From: Anaerolineae bacterium
GTDB taxonomy: Bacteria > Chloroflexota > Anaerolineae > Aggregatilineales > UBA2796
Assembly: GCA_020851855.1 (NCBI GenBank)
Contig: JADZBY010000008.1
Span: 1 to 10,551, forward strand
Reading direction: 5' to 3'
Length of the DNA stretch: 10,551 bases
Below, piece after piece: positions 1 to 6,268 of this stretch; position 1 is the stretch's first letter; each line of letters starts with the position of its first letter. The position numbers and the translations under genes are program-made. The notes under the pieces were generated by a model, which had not been told where the DNA came from, made no database searches, and saw only the letters and a list, made by a program, of their open reading frames with translations.

Positions 1-1997
1 ACGTTGTACAACGCCTGGGCCTCGATGGTGTCCTGCATGTCGTACTGCGACTCGTCGTATTCTTCGCCCTGGCCAAGCTCCCAGCCGACGGACGGATCGT
101 AGCCCTCGTCCCACCAGCCATCGAGTGTGCTCAGGTTCAGCCCGCCGTTGTAGATGACCTTCATGCCGCTCGTGCCGCTGGCTTCCTGCGGGCGGCGCGG
201 GTTGTTCAGCCACACGTCCACGCCCTGCACCATCATGCGGGCGATGTGCATGTCGTAATTTTCGAGGAAGACGATGTTGTGGCGAAACTCCGGCAGGCGC
301 GCCATGTTCACGATGTCGCGGATGAGTGCCTTGCCCGGCTGGTCATGCGGGTGCGCCTTGCCAGCAAAGATGATCTGCATGGGCCGGTCCGGGTTGTTGA
401 GCAACTGGGCCAGCCGTTCGCGGTCGCGGAAGAGCAGCGTGGCGCGCTTGTAGGTGGCGAAGCGGCGCGCAAAGCCGATGGTCAGCGCGTCCGGGTTGAG
501 CACTTCGGCGGCGGCTTCGATCTCCGACGAGGGCGCGCCGCGCTGGCGGAGTTGCGTGGTCAGGCGCTCGCGGCAGAAGGCGACCAGCTGGTCGCGGCGG
601 CGTTCGTGCGTGCGCCACAGTTCGGCGTCGGGAATCTTGTCGATGTCCCACCAGATCGTCGGGTCGGACGGGTCCTCGCGCCAGGCCGGGTCGAGGTAGC
701 GGTCAAAGAGCGCCGCCATGTCGTGGCTGACCCACGAGGCGACGTGCACGCCGTTCGTCACGTGCCCGACGGGGATTTCTTCGCGCGGGACTTCGGGATA
801 TAACCACTGCCACATGCGGCGGCTCGTCTCGCCGTGCAGCCGGGCGACCGCGTTGGCCGCCGCCGAGAGGCGCAGCGCCAACACGGCCATGCTGAACAGC
901 TCGTAGTTGCCCATGTTCTCGCGCCCCAGGTCGATGAACTGGTCGCGGTTGAGGCCCAGTTGCGGCCACAGGTAGCTGAAGTGCTCGTCGATCAGGTCGA
1001 AGCCGAAGCGCTCCAGCCCGGCGGGCACGGGCGTATGCGTGGTGAACACGTTTCCAGCGGCGCAGATGTCCAGCGCTTCCTGGAAGCTCAGGCCCGGATT
1101 GGCGGCCATCGTCAGCCGGATGCGTTCCAGGCCCATGAAGGCGCTGTGGCCCTCGTTCATGTGGTATACCAGCGGATCAATGCCCAGCAGGTGCAGCGCC
1201 TGGATGCCGCCGATGCCGAGCAGGATTTCCTGCCGGATGCGGCTGCGCCGGTCGCCGCCGTACAGCCGGTCGGTCAGGTCGCGGTCTTCGGGCAGCGTGT
1301 TTTCGGGGATGTTCGTGTCCAGCAAGAGCAGTGTGACGCGCCCGACCAGCACGCGCCAGATTTGCGCGTACAGGTAGCGGCCCGGCAGCGCGACCTGTAC
1401 GCGCACCGGGTTGCCCGCCTCGTCGGCGACGCGCTGCACCGGCAGGTTCGGGTAGTCGTTGATGGGATAGGCTTCTTGCTGGTAGCCGTCCACGTTCAGG
1501 TATTGGGCGAAATAGCCTTCCTGGTACAGCACGCCGACGCCGACGAGCGGCAGGCCCAGGTCCGAGGCGCTCTTCAGATGGTCGCCGGACAGCACACCCA
1601 GGCCGCCGGAATAGTTGCGCAGGCACTCGGTCAGGCCAAATTCCATCGAAAAATAGGCAATCGTCGGACGTTCGGGCACGTTCGGGCCATAGCGGCGCGC
1701 GTACCAGGTCGGCATGTTGGGCTGCATGTAGCGGTCAAAGCTCTGGCACACGCGGTCCAGGTGCGCCAGGAACGACTCGTCCGCCGCCAGCGCCGCCAGT
1801 TTGGCCTGGTCAATCGTGCCCAGCATCAGGATCGGGTTATGGTTCGTCTCTTCCCACAGCTCCCGGTCGAGGCGGCGGAACAGCGCCAGCGTCTCGGAAT
1901 CCCAGGACCAACGCAGGTTGTAAGCCAGCTCACGCAGTCGCTCCAGGCTGGGGGGCAGGTTGGGACGCACTGTGACCATCGCGACAGGTCGGACCAT
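1..1997 (-). CDS. glgP: Alpha-glucan (glycogen/maltodextrin) phosphorylase, 5' part; 3' end outside window
   Basis: Phosphorolytic enzyme (GT35, PLP-dependent) releasing glucose-1-phosphate from storage alpha-glucan in the cytoplasm. The frame is open from ATG at 1997 to the window edge (665 codons), so the C-terminus is cut off by the window and not by a mutation. An N-terminal DUF3417 region is visible at about residues 12-125 (NLRWSWDSETLALF), followed by YFSMEFGLTE (115-124) and the glycine-rich SGGLGVLSGDHLK (from 130). EASGTSGMK carries the PLP-binding lysine, K613 at 159-161. This is the bacterial/archaeal phosphorylase subtype with DUF3417, not the E. coli subtype; members I know run to roughly 800-850 residues, so about 170-190 residues should lie beyond the edge. 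An AGGAG Shine-Dalgarno sits 11 nt before the ATG. A terminator separates it from the upstream NERD-like gene, so it should have its own promoter in 1998-2140, where I see no strong -35/-10 pair. Confidence 0.95.
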   Translation of the reverse strand, partial: MVRPVAMVTVRPNLPPSLERLRELAYNLRWSWDSETLALFRRLDRELWEETNHNPILMLGTIDQAKLAALAADESFLAHLDRVCQSFDRYMQPNMPTWYARRYGPNVPERPTIAYFSMEFGLTECLRNYSGGLGVLSGDHLKSASDLGLPLVGVGVLYQEGYFAQYLNVDGYQQEAYPINDYPNLPVQRVADEAGNPVRVQVALPGRYLYAQIWRVLVGRVTLLLLDTNIPENTLPEDRDLTDRLYGGDRRSRIRQEILLGIGGIQALHLLGIDPLVYHMNEGHSAFMGLERIRLTMAANPGLSFQEALDICAAGNVFTTHTPVPAGLERFGFDLIDEHFSYLWPQLGLNRDQFIDLGRENMGNYELFSMAVLALRLSAAANAVARLHGETSRRMWQWLYPEVPREEIPVGHVTNGVHVASWVSHDMAALFDRYLDPAWREDPSDPTIWWDIDKIPDAELWRTHERRRDQLVAFCRERLTTQLRQRGAPSSEIEAAAEVLNPDALTIGFARRFATYKRATLLFRDRERLAQLLNNPDRPMQIIFAGKAHPHDQPGKALIRDIVNMARLPEFRHNIVFLENYDMHIARMMVQGVDVWLNNPRRPQEASGTSGMKVIYNGGLNLSTLDGWWDEGYDPSVGWELGQGEEYDESQYDMQDTIEAQALYN

Positions 1998-2141
1998 GCT
2001 TGCTCTCTCTCCTACTCAACAGGAACCACACGGCGCGGGCGGCGCGTAGGGCGCGTAGGCCATGCCGTGCACGATGAAAATAAGGCGGAAAACGCGCGTC
2101 TACACCGTAGGAATGCGCCTTATGCCCCGCAGGGCTTGCCC

Positions 2142-2176
2142 AAAAACGAAAAAGGGCAGGCAAAGATTCGCCTGCC
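2142..2176 (-). terminator. Intrinsic terminator of the NERD-like gene
   Basis: Read on the minus strand, a perfect 7-bp stem GGCAGGC/GCCTGCC (2155-2161 and 2170-2176, 8-nt loop) is followed directly by CTTTTTCGTTTTT. It lies about 39 nt beyond the stop of the NERD-like gene and upstream of glgP, so it ends that transcript and separates it from glgP. The T tract on the plus side is 8-9 nt away from the stem, so it is probably one-directional. Confidence 0.85.
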
Positions 2177-2214
2177 TGACCGACCTTTTTTCGACGTAAG
2201 GGAAACACCGCGCC

Positions 2215-2919
2215 CTATTCGTAGACGGCCTTGACCGTGGCGTCCACCGCCGCCTGGTCAACGCGCGTCTCGGCAAGGAAATCGCTGCGCATCACGCGGA
2301 GCAGGGTTTGCAGGTCCGCGACGGGCACGACGGGCTGGCGGGCCGATACCTGCACATTGGGATGGCTGAAGACGACGATGGCGTACACCGGGACCATCGC
2401 CAGATTGCGGCGCTGCAAGAAGTTGCGGAGCGCGTACACGTCGTTGACGCATTCGCGCGTCGCATTCAGGCGCGAGAGCACGAACGGCTTGCCTTCGGGG
2501 CGTTCCAGCCAGTCGGAGCCTTCGTTGAGGTACACGCCGGGCTTTTCGACGATGCGGAAGACGAGCGCGCCGGGTGGGCCGATCAGCAGCGCGTCGATGT
2601 AGCCCAGCCCACGGCGGCTGATGTTGCGGATGTACGAGTAGCGCTGGTCCAGCTCGCGCTCCAGGATTTGGCCGACCTGAAGCGCCGACTCGTTTTCCAT
2701 GCGCATGGTGAGGGCGCGAATCATGAAGATGATGCCCACGATGCCCAGCGCCACCGCGATCAGGAATGCGACCAGCCCCAGGAAGCTACTGATATTGAGC
2801 AGGGAGATCAGGAAGCCAACTCCGCCTGCGGCCAGACCGGCCAGCAGCAGGAGCGCGCCCAGGATCAGGGAATCCCGGCCTCGCCGCGCGATGATTCGTG
2901 TCGGGTTCAGATTGTGCAT
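2215..2919 (-). CDS. Membrane-anchored protein with NERD-like (nuclease-related) domain
   Basis: Predicted 234-residue inner-membrane protein of unknown role. After a short basic N-terminus (RIIARRGR), two hydrophobic helices are visible at about residues 18-41 and 45-68; the rest should be cytoplasmic. Residues about 75-200 resemble a NERD domain: ENESALQVGQILERELDQ, then YIDALLIGPPGALVFRIVEK, the position of the usual D...(E-x-K) nuclease core. D109 and K126 are present, but the usual E of E-x-K appears to be V124 with E displaced to 125, so nuclease activity is doubtful. I chose ATG at 2919. An in-frame TTG at 2967 would add 16 residues (ATFRVVQASRDRRKR), but a TACAAT -10 at 2976-2981 would put transcription start at about that TTG, leaving no leader. 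Domain assignment is by pattern only. Confidence 0.75.
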   Translation of the reverse strand: MHNLNPTRIIARRGRDSLILGALLLLAGLAAGGVGFLISLLNISSFLGLVAFLIAVALGIVGIIFMIRALTMRMENESALQVGQILERELDQRYSYIRNISRRGLGYIDALLIGPPGALVFRIVEKPGVYLNEGSDWLERPEGKPFVLSRLNATRECVNDVYALRNFLQRRNLAMVPVYAIVVFSHPNVQVSARQPVVPVADLQTLLRVMRSDFLAETRVDQAAVDATVKAVYE

Positions 2920-2975
2920 ACGCTTGCGCCTGTCACGTGATGCCTGGACAACTCGAAACGTCGCCAACCGCTTCT

Positions 2976-2981
2976 ATTGTA
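2976..2981 (-). promoter_or_regulatory. -10 element of the NERD-like gene
   Basis: TACAAT on the minus strand (plus ATTGTA), 5/6 to the sigma-70 consensus. The hexamer 17 nt upstream, TGGAGC, matches TTGACA at only 3/6. Predicted start at about 2968 gives a leader of roughly 48 nt to the ATG at 2919. Confidence 0.45.
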
Positions 2982-3032
2982 GACGATCCGTGCAGGATGC
3001 TCCACCTACGCGCGGAAAGCTTCAGCGAAAGC

Positions 3033-3090
3033 GGACAACGCAGGCGTTGTCCCGACGGCGTGACGTGTAGGGACGAGGCCTGCCTCGTCC
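3033..3090. repeat. REP-like palindrome pair, copy 1
   Basis: Two 20-bp palindromes, each of 9-bp arm, 2-nt loop and 9-bp arm. The first (3033-3052, arm GGACAACGC) points left; its foot reads GTCG on the minus strand. The second (3071-3090, arm GGACGAGGC) is preceded by GTAG at 3067-3070. The two feet face each other across a 14-nt linker, as in a bacterial interspersed mosaic element. Lies between the receiver gene and the NERD-like gene. Confidence 0.75.
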
Positions 3091-3115
3091 GCCGAATCAC
3101 CACCCGTGGCGGGAC

Positions 3116-3172
3116 GGACAACGCAGGCGTTGTCCCTACGATGTGACGTGTAGGGACGAGGCTTGCCTCGTC
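3116..3172. repeat. REP-like palindrome pair, copy 2
   Basis: Second copy of the pair, 83 bp to the right of the first. Left palindrome 3116-3135 (arm GGACAACGC) is followed by CTAC (GTAG on minus) at 3136-3139; right palindrome 3154-3172 (arm GGACGAGGC, loop TT) is preceded by GTAG at 3150-3153. The right arm ends exactly at the stop codon of the minus-strand receiver gene (3173-3175), so the hairpin forms the first part of its 3' untranslated RNA and may stabilise or end the transcript. Confidence 0.78.
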
Positions 3173-3934
3173 TTATGACCGGAATGGGTCGTTGGATGTT
3201 GGTTTGCGCGGGCGGTGGTGCGAGCCGGACGATCCGCCCGTGTTGCCGGGCTTGGCATCGGGCTTGGGATCGCGCCGGGGCGGCTCCGGGCGCGGCGGCT
3301 CGGCAGGCCTGGACCAGGGATCGGGCCGGCGCGGCTCCGTGGGGGTCGGATCGATGATGCGTGGCAATTCGCTGCGCGCCCGTTCGGTCCGGGGCGGCTC
3401 GGCGTGGCGCGGCTCGGACGGCGGTTCGGGCGTCTCGGCTTCCACGAGCGCAGGTTCGAGGCTTTTCGCAACCGGCTGAAGCGTGGCTTTAGCTGCCGCC
3501 GGGAGATTCAAATTGAGCAGCGCCGCTTTGGGCTGGCGTTTGCTGATGATCTCGGCCAGCTTGCGGCGCAGTTCTTCCATCTGCGGCAGCGGCTTGTACA
3601 TGAGTGCATCCGCCTGGGCGCGCGCCAGGACGGCCTGTTCTTCTTTTTCGTCCAGGCGATAGGCGGTGATCAGCACGATGGCCGTCTGCCCCAGCCGGCT
3701 GCTTTCCCGCAGGCGTGCGCCCACTTCCGGGCCAGAAATCTCTGGAAGGCGAATATCCAGGATAGCCAGCTCCGGCAGCTCGCCCGTGACCGTCCCGTTG
3801 TCCACGTCTTCAATCCAACTGACGGCCTCAGCGCCATCGACGAAGGCGATGCCTTCAATGCCCCACACCTCGAACATGGCGAGGAGAACGTCATAGATAT
3901 CCGGTTCGTCTTCGACAACCATCCAAGTTGACAA
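3173..3934 (-). CDS. Receiver-domain response regulator with long proline-rich tail (RR1)
   Basis: Predicted cytoplasmic phospho-receiver with no DNA-binding or enzymatic output domain, 253 residues. Residues 1-135 form a CheY-like domain: acidic pocket E8/D9/E10, phospho-acceptor D60 (LAILDIRLP), switch T90 (LITAY) and K114 (YKPLP). From about residue 165 the protein is low-complexity, rich in Pro, Arg, Glu and Asp (PRPEPPRRDPKPDAKP), and should be disordered. I chose TTG at 3934 because GAGGG lies 8 nt upstream and the residues it adds align with its neighbour; the ATG at 3922 would remove the start of the first strand and has no Shine-Dalgarno. It is clearly a paralogue of the divergent gene at 4209: both share the VWG, DG, W...G-LP-LA--DIR-P and KPLP positions. 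Receiver call is firm; the tail's function is unknown. Confidence 0.88.
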   Translation of the reverse strand: MSTWMVVEDEPDIYDVLLAMFEVWGIEGIAFVDGAEAVSWIEDVDNGTVTGELPELAILDIRLPEISGPEVGARLRESSRLGQTAIVLITAYRLDEKEEQAVLARAQADALMYKPLPQMEELRRKLAEIISKRQPKAALLNLNLPAAAKATLQPVAKSLEPALVEAETPEPPSEPRHAEPPRTERARSELPRIIDPTPTEPRRPDPWSRPAEPPRPEPPRRDPKPDAKPGNTGGSSGSHHRPRKPTSNDPFRS

Positions 3935-4035
3935 CGGATATGCCCTCGCAGTAGCTTTGCTTATGGCTTTCGTGGCGAGCCGACCGTGCTTGTGCCTAAG
4001 TGTACGGCGAAATGTGCAGCGCGCAACACGGCGAC

Positions 4036-4088
4036 GTTAAACCAAATTATACCTATGATCTCACGAAGAAGTGTGCAAACGGTTAAAC
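4036..4088. promoter_or_regulatory. Pair of GTTAAAC direct repeats in divergent promoter region
   Basis: GTTAAAC occurs at 4036-4042 and again at 4082-4088, 46 bp apart. The first overlaps the predicted RR1 transcription start and the second lies upstream of the RR1 -10 and of the RR2 -35. They could be binding sites of a shared regulator, but a 7-mer repeated twice in an AT-rich stretch may be chance. Confidence 0.25.
4046..4051 (-). promoter_or_regulatory. -10 element for RR1
   Basis: Perfect TATAAT on the minus strand, in an AT-rich pocket of the divergent intergenic region. No good -35 hexamer is found at 16-18 nt, so it may depend on an activator. Predicted start near 4039, with a leader of about 105 nt to the TTG start at 3934. 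Confidence 0.45.
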
Positions 4089-4128
4089 AATCGTTAGAAG
4101 GGCCGCCAGCGCCTCTCTGCTTGCACGG

Positions 4129-4157
4129 TTGATAGTTTGCCTGTCAGGCACTACAAT
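4129..4157 (+). promoter_or_regulatory. Sigma-70-type promoter for RR2
   Basis: TTGATA (4129-4134, 5/6 to consensus), a 17-nt spacer, and TACAAT (4152-4157, 5/6). Predicted start near 4164 gives a leader of about 45 nt to ATG 4209. This promoter sits over the in-frame TTG at 4137, which excludes that codon as the start. Confidence 0.7.
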
Positions 4158-4208
4158 GAGCGACGCACAGAAGCACTCATCGTTGTCCGGGTGGAAGGAA
4201 TCGTTGAG

Positions 4209-4856
4209 ATGTGGCTGTTAGTCGAAGACGATACCGATATCCGCATCGTGGTCGCCACGATGATGGCGGTGTGGGGCGAAAATCCGCTGCCCTTCCCCGA
4301 CGGAAAAACGGCGTGGGCGTGGCTCGATAGTGTGGAAGACGGGACCTTCAGCGGCCCGCTGCCCGATCTGGCGCTGATGGACATCCGGATGCCCGGCTAT
4401 ACCGGGGACCAGCTTGCCGCGCGCATGCGCACCATCGAGCGGCTGAAGGACATCCCGATCATCCTGATGACCGCCTTCAGTATGAGCGACGCCGAGATCG
4501 CGGCGCTGCGCGAGCGGTGCGGAATCGATCACCTGCTCGAAAAGCCGCTGCCGGACCTGGACGCCTTCCGTACGCTGCTCTACAAGGTGCGCGACGAGCG
4601 GCGCGAGAGCAAAATCCGCCTGCCCGCCGAACTCGAACCCGCTGTACCGTCCGCGCCCGCCATTTCAGCCGCACCCTCGCCGCAGACCCCGCCGCACACT
4701 CCCCCATCGGACGCCGCACCGGCCCCCGAAGCGCCTGCGCCCCTGCCGGAGAGCGCCATCGCCCCGCCACCGCCGGAATCCAGCGCGCCGCAACCTGCCG
4801 CCTCGCCCGAAGCGCCCACTGTGCCGCAGACTCCGCCCCTTCAAACGGAACCATAA
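4209..4856 (+). CDS. Receiver-domain response regulator with proline/alanine-rich tail (RR2)
   Basis: Predicted cytoplasmic phospho-receiver, 215 residues, paralogue of the divergent RR1. The receiver spans about residues 1-130, with acidic pocket E6/D7/D8, phospho-acceptor D58 (LALMDIRMP), T88 (LMTAF) and K112 (EKPLP). From about 140 to the end the chain is almost entirely Pro, Ala, Ser and Glu (PAPEAPAPLPESAIAP), with no recognisable fold and no output domain. The ATG at 4209 is preceded by AAGGA 9 nt upstream and lies downstream of a good promoter; the upstream in-frame TTG (4137) falls inside that promoter. The kinase gene follows 87 bp later in the same direction, and a kinase-regulator pair is the natural reading. 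It may act by protein-protein contact or as a phosphate sink. Its tail is mostly uncharged and mildly acidic, whereas that of RR1 is rich in Arg. Confidence 0.88.
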   Translation: MWLLVEDDTDIRIVVATMMAVWGENPLPFPDGKTAWAWLDSVEDGTFSGPLPDLALMDIRMPGYTGDQLAARMRTIERLKDIPIILMTAFSMSDAEIAALRERCGIDHLLEKPLPDLDAFRTLLYKVRDERRESKIRLPAELEPAVPSAPAISAAPSPQTPPHTPPSDAAPAPEAPAPLPESAIAPPPPESSAPQPAASPEAPTVPQTPPLQTEP

Positions 4857-4874
4857 CCCCACGCGGCCCGCCGG

Positions 4875-4903
4875 TTAAGATTCTGGTAGAATCCGGGTAC
4901 AAT
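4875..4903 (+). promoter_or_regulatory. Promoter with palindromic operator candidate, upstream of histidine kinase
   Basis: TTAAGA (4875-4880, 4/6), a 17-nt spacer and TACAAT (4898-4903, 5/6) give a start near 4910 and a leader of about 34 nt. The spacer holds a perfect inverted repeat GATTCT-GGT-AGAATC (4879-4893), where a bound repressor would block RNA polymerase. It has no T tract, so it is not an intrinsic terminator for the preceding gene. Confidence 0.5.
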
Positions 4904-4943
4904 CAAACCGACTCGGCGTCTGTGTGTACAGGCAGGGCCTCTC

Positions 4944-6239
4944 ATGCTCGCCAAACAACCTTACGGCCTGGGAAGAAACGATGAAGCGCAGGACCGCGCC
5001 GCGCGTGGCGTATTGTATTTCGTCGACGAGTTCGGCGGCGCGACCCAGAGCTTTTTCGAGCGGCTGTATCGCGGCCTGAGCCGCAAGCGCGCCGGTGAGC
5101 GGGGCGCTGGACCCTTGCCCGATCCGGACCAGCTTTCGGCGCTGCGGCAGGCCAACCGGGAACTGACGGCCCGCGTGCGCGAAGCGGAGACGGCGGCGGC
5201 GCGCCTTCAGGCCGTTTTCGCCCGCATTGACGAGGGCGTCATCATGCAGTCGCCCGAAGGCCGCATCGTGCTCATGAACGACGCCGCGTACCGCCTGCTG
5301 GGTAGCATCAAGGCCTTCTGGGAGAGCGACCTGGGCCGCATGTTCAAGCGCGCCCACGAGCGGACCAACGGCGGCGCGGAGATGGAGCCGGTTGGCCAGC
5401 CGGCGCGCGTGCAGGTCAATGACCGCATCCTCGGCGCGCAGCTTGCCGCCGTATCCGGCCCGCATGGCAATCCGCTCGGCACGCTCATCGTCCTGCGCGA
5501 CGTGACGCGCGAGGCGCTGGCTGACCGGCTCAAAGACCAGTTCATCACGCAAATCTCGCACGAGCTGCGCACGCCGCTCACCGCCATCAAGGGCATGAGC
5601 GAGGTCATCCTCAGCCAGCCGGAAGGCAAGCCGCCCAACCGAAAATTCCTGGAAGCCATCGCGCGGAACGCCGCCGTGCTGGACCGGATGATCATCGAGC
5701 TGCTCGACCTGTCCGAGATCAGCGCCGGGGCGTTTTCCATCCGCCGCGAAAGCGTCATGCTCGACGATCTGGCGCTGACGGCGCTGCGCGGGCGTGAGGC
5801 GCAGATCACCAAAGCCAGGTTGCGGGTCGGGCTATTGCTCTTTGGCCACCGCGAGCGCCCGGAGATTCGCGGCGACGAGCGGCGGCTGGCCTGGGCGGTT
5901 GGCCATCTGCTCGACAACGCCATCCACTACACGCAGCCGGGCGGCCTGATCACGGTCCGCATCGGCCAGCGCAAGCACGAGCACCTGCTCATGGACGTGA
6001 TCGACACCGGCGTCGGCATCTCGGAGCGCGACATGGCGCACGTCTTCGAGCGCTTCTACCGGGGCGAGGCGCGCACGCGGGAAGGCAAGACCATCGATCC
6101 GCGTGGGCTGGGGCAAGGCCTGTACATCGCGCGGGCGGTGGCCGAAGCGCACGGCGGCTATCTGATCGGCAGCAGCACGCCGGGCTACGGCAGCAAATTC
6201 ACCCTGGGGCTGCCGCTGAAGCCGCCCGGTTCGGCGTGA
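4944..6239 (+). CDS. Soluble PAS-domain sensor histidine kinase
   Basis: Two-component histidine kinase, 431 residues, with no signal peptide or membrane helix, so it should sense a cytoplasmic cue. Order of parts: a short N-terminal region; a predicted coiled coil at about 62-92 (DQLSALRQANRELTARVREA); a PAS domain at about 88-190 (GRIVLMNDAAYRLLG); HisKA with H206 in FITQISHELRTPL; and HATPase_c with N325 (HLLDNAIHY), D354 (DVIDTGVGIS), F-box FERFYRG (368-374) and G2 box GLGQGL (388-393). All catalytic boxes are present, so it should be active. ATG 4944 has AGGG 6 nt upstream. It follows RR2 by 87 bp, with its own promoter in the gap, and the hydrolase frame overlaps or closely follows its stop. 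RR2 and the divergent RR1 are the likely phosphate acceptors; this partnership is inferred from position only. Confidence 0.92.
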   Translation: MLAKQPYGLGRNDEAQDRAARGVLYFVDEFGGATQSFFERLYRGLSRKRAGERGAGPLPDPDQLSALRQANRELTARVREAETAAARLQAVFARIDEGVIMQSPEGRIVLMNDAAYRLLGSIKAFWESDLGRMFKRAHERTNGGAEMEPVGQPARVQVNDRILGAQLAAVSGPHGNPLGTLIVLRDVTREALADRLKDQFITQISHELRTPLTAIKGMSEVILSQPEGKPPNRKFLEAIARNAAVLDRMIIELLDLSEISAGAFSIRRESVMLDDLALTALRGREAQITKARLRVGLLLFGHRERPEIRGDERRLAWAVGHLLDNAIHYTQPGGLITVRIGQRKHEHLLMDVIDTGVGISERDMAHVFERFYRGEARTREGKTIDPRGLGQGLYIARAVAEAHGGYLIGSSTPGYGSKFTLGLPLKPPGSA

Positions 6240-6268
6240 TCGCACCGCGCCGCGTGCATTCCGAGCAC

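Noticed and set aside
2042..2059. Two adjacent copies of GCGCGTAGG upstream of glgP
   Set aside because: Only 9 bp twice in GC-rich sequence, with no link to a promoter element; likely chance or slippage.
2155..2192. Bidirectional terminator at the 2155-2176 stem
   Set aside because: On the plus strand the T run starts 8-9 nt after the stem, too far for efficient intrinsic termination, and no plus-strand gene ends there.
834..2234. Plus-strand open frame of 466 codons opposite glgP
   Set aside because: It is the antisense shadow of glgP: Gln/Val/Ala/Arg-rich translation with no fold or motif, and the minus strand encodes a clear phosphorylase.
4137..4208. 24-residue N-terminal extension of RR2 from TTG 4137
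   Set aside because: The codon lies between the -35 and -10 of a good promoter and has no Shine-Dalgarno; ATG 4209 has AAGGA and begins exactly at the receiver fold.
4875..5561. Minus-strand frame of 228 codons opposite the kinase
   Set aside because: Antisense of the kinase N-terminus and PAS region; no motif, and the kinase frame is unambiguous.
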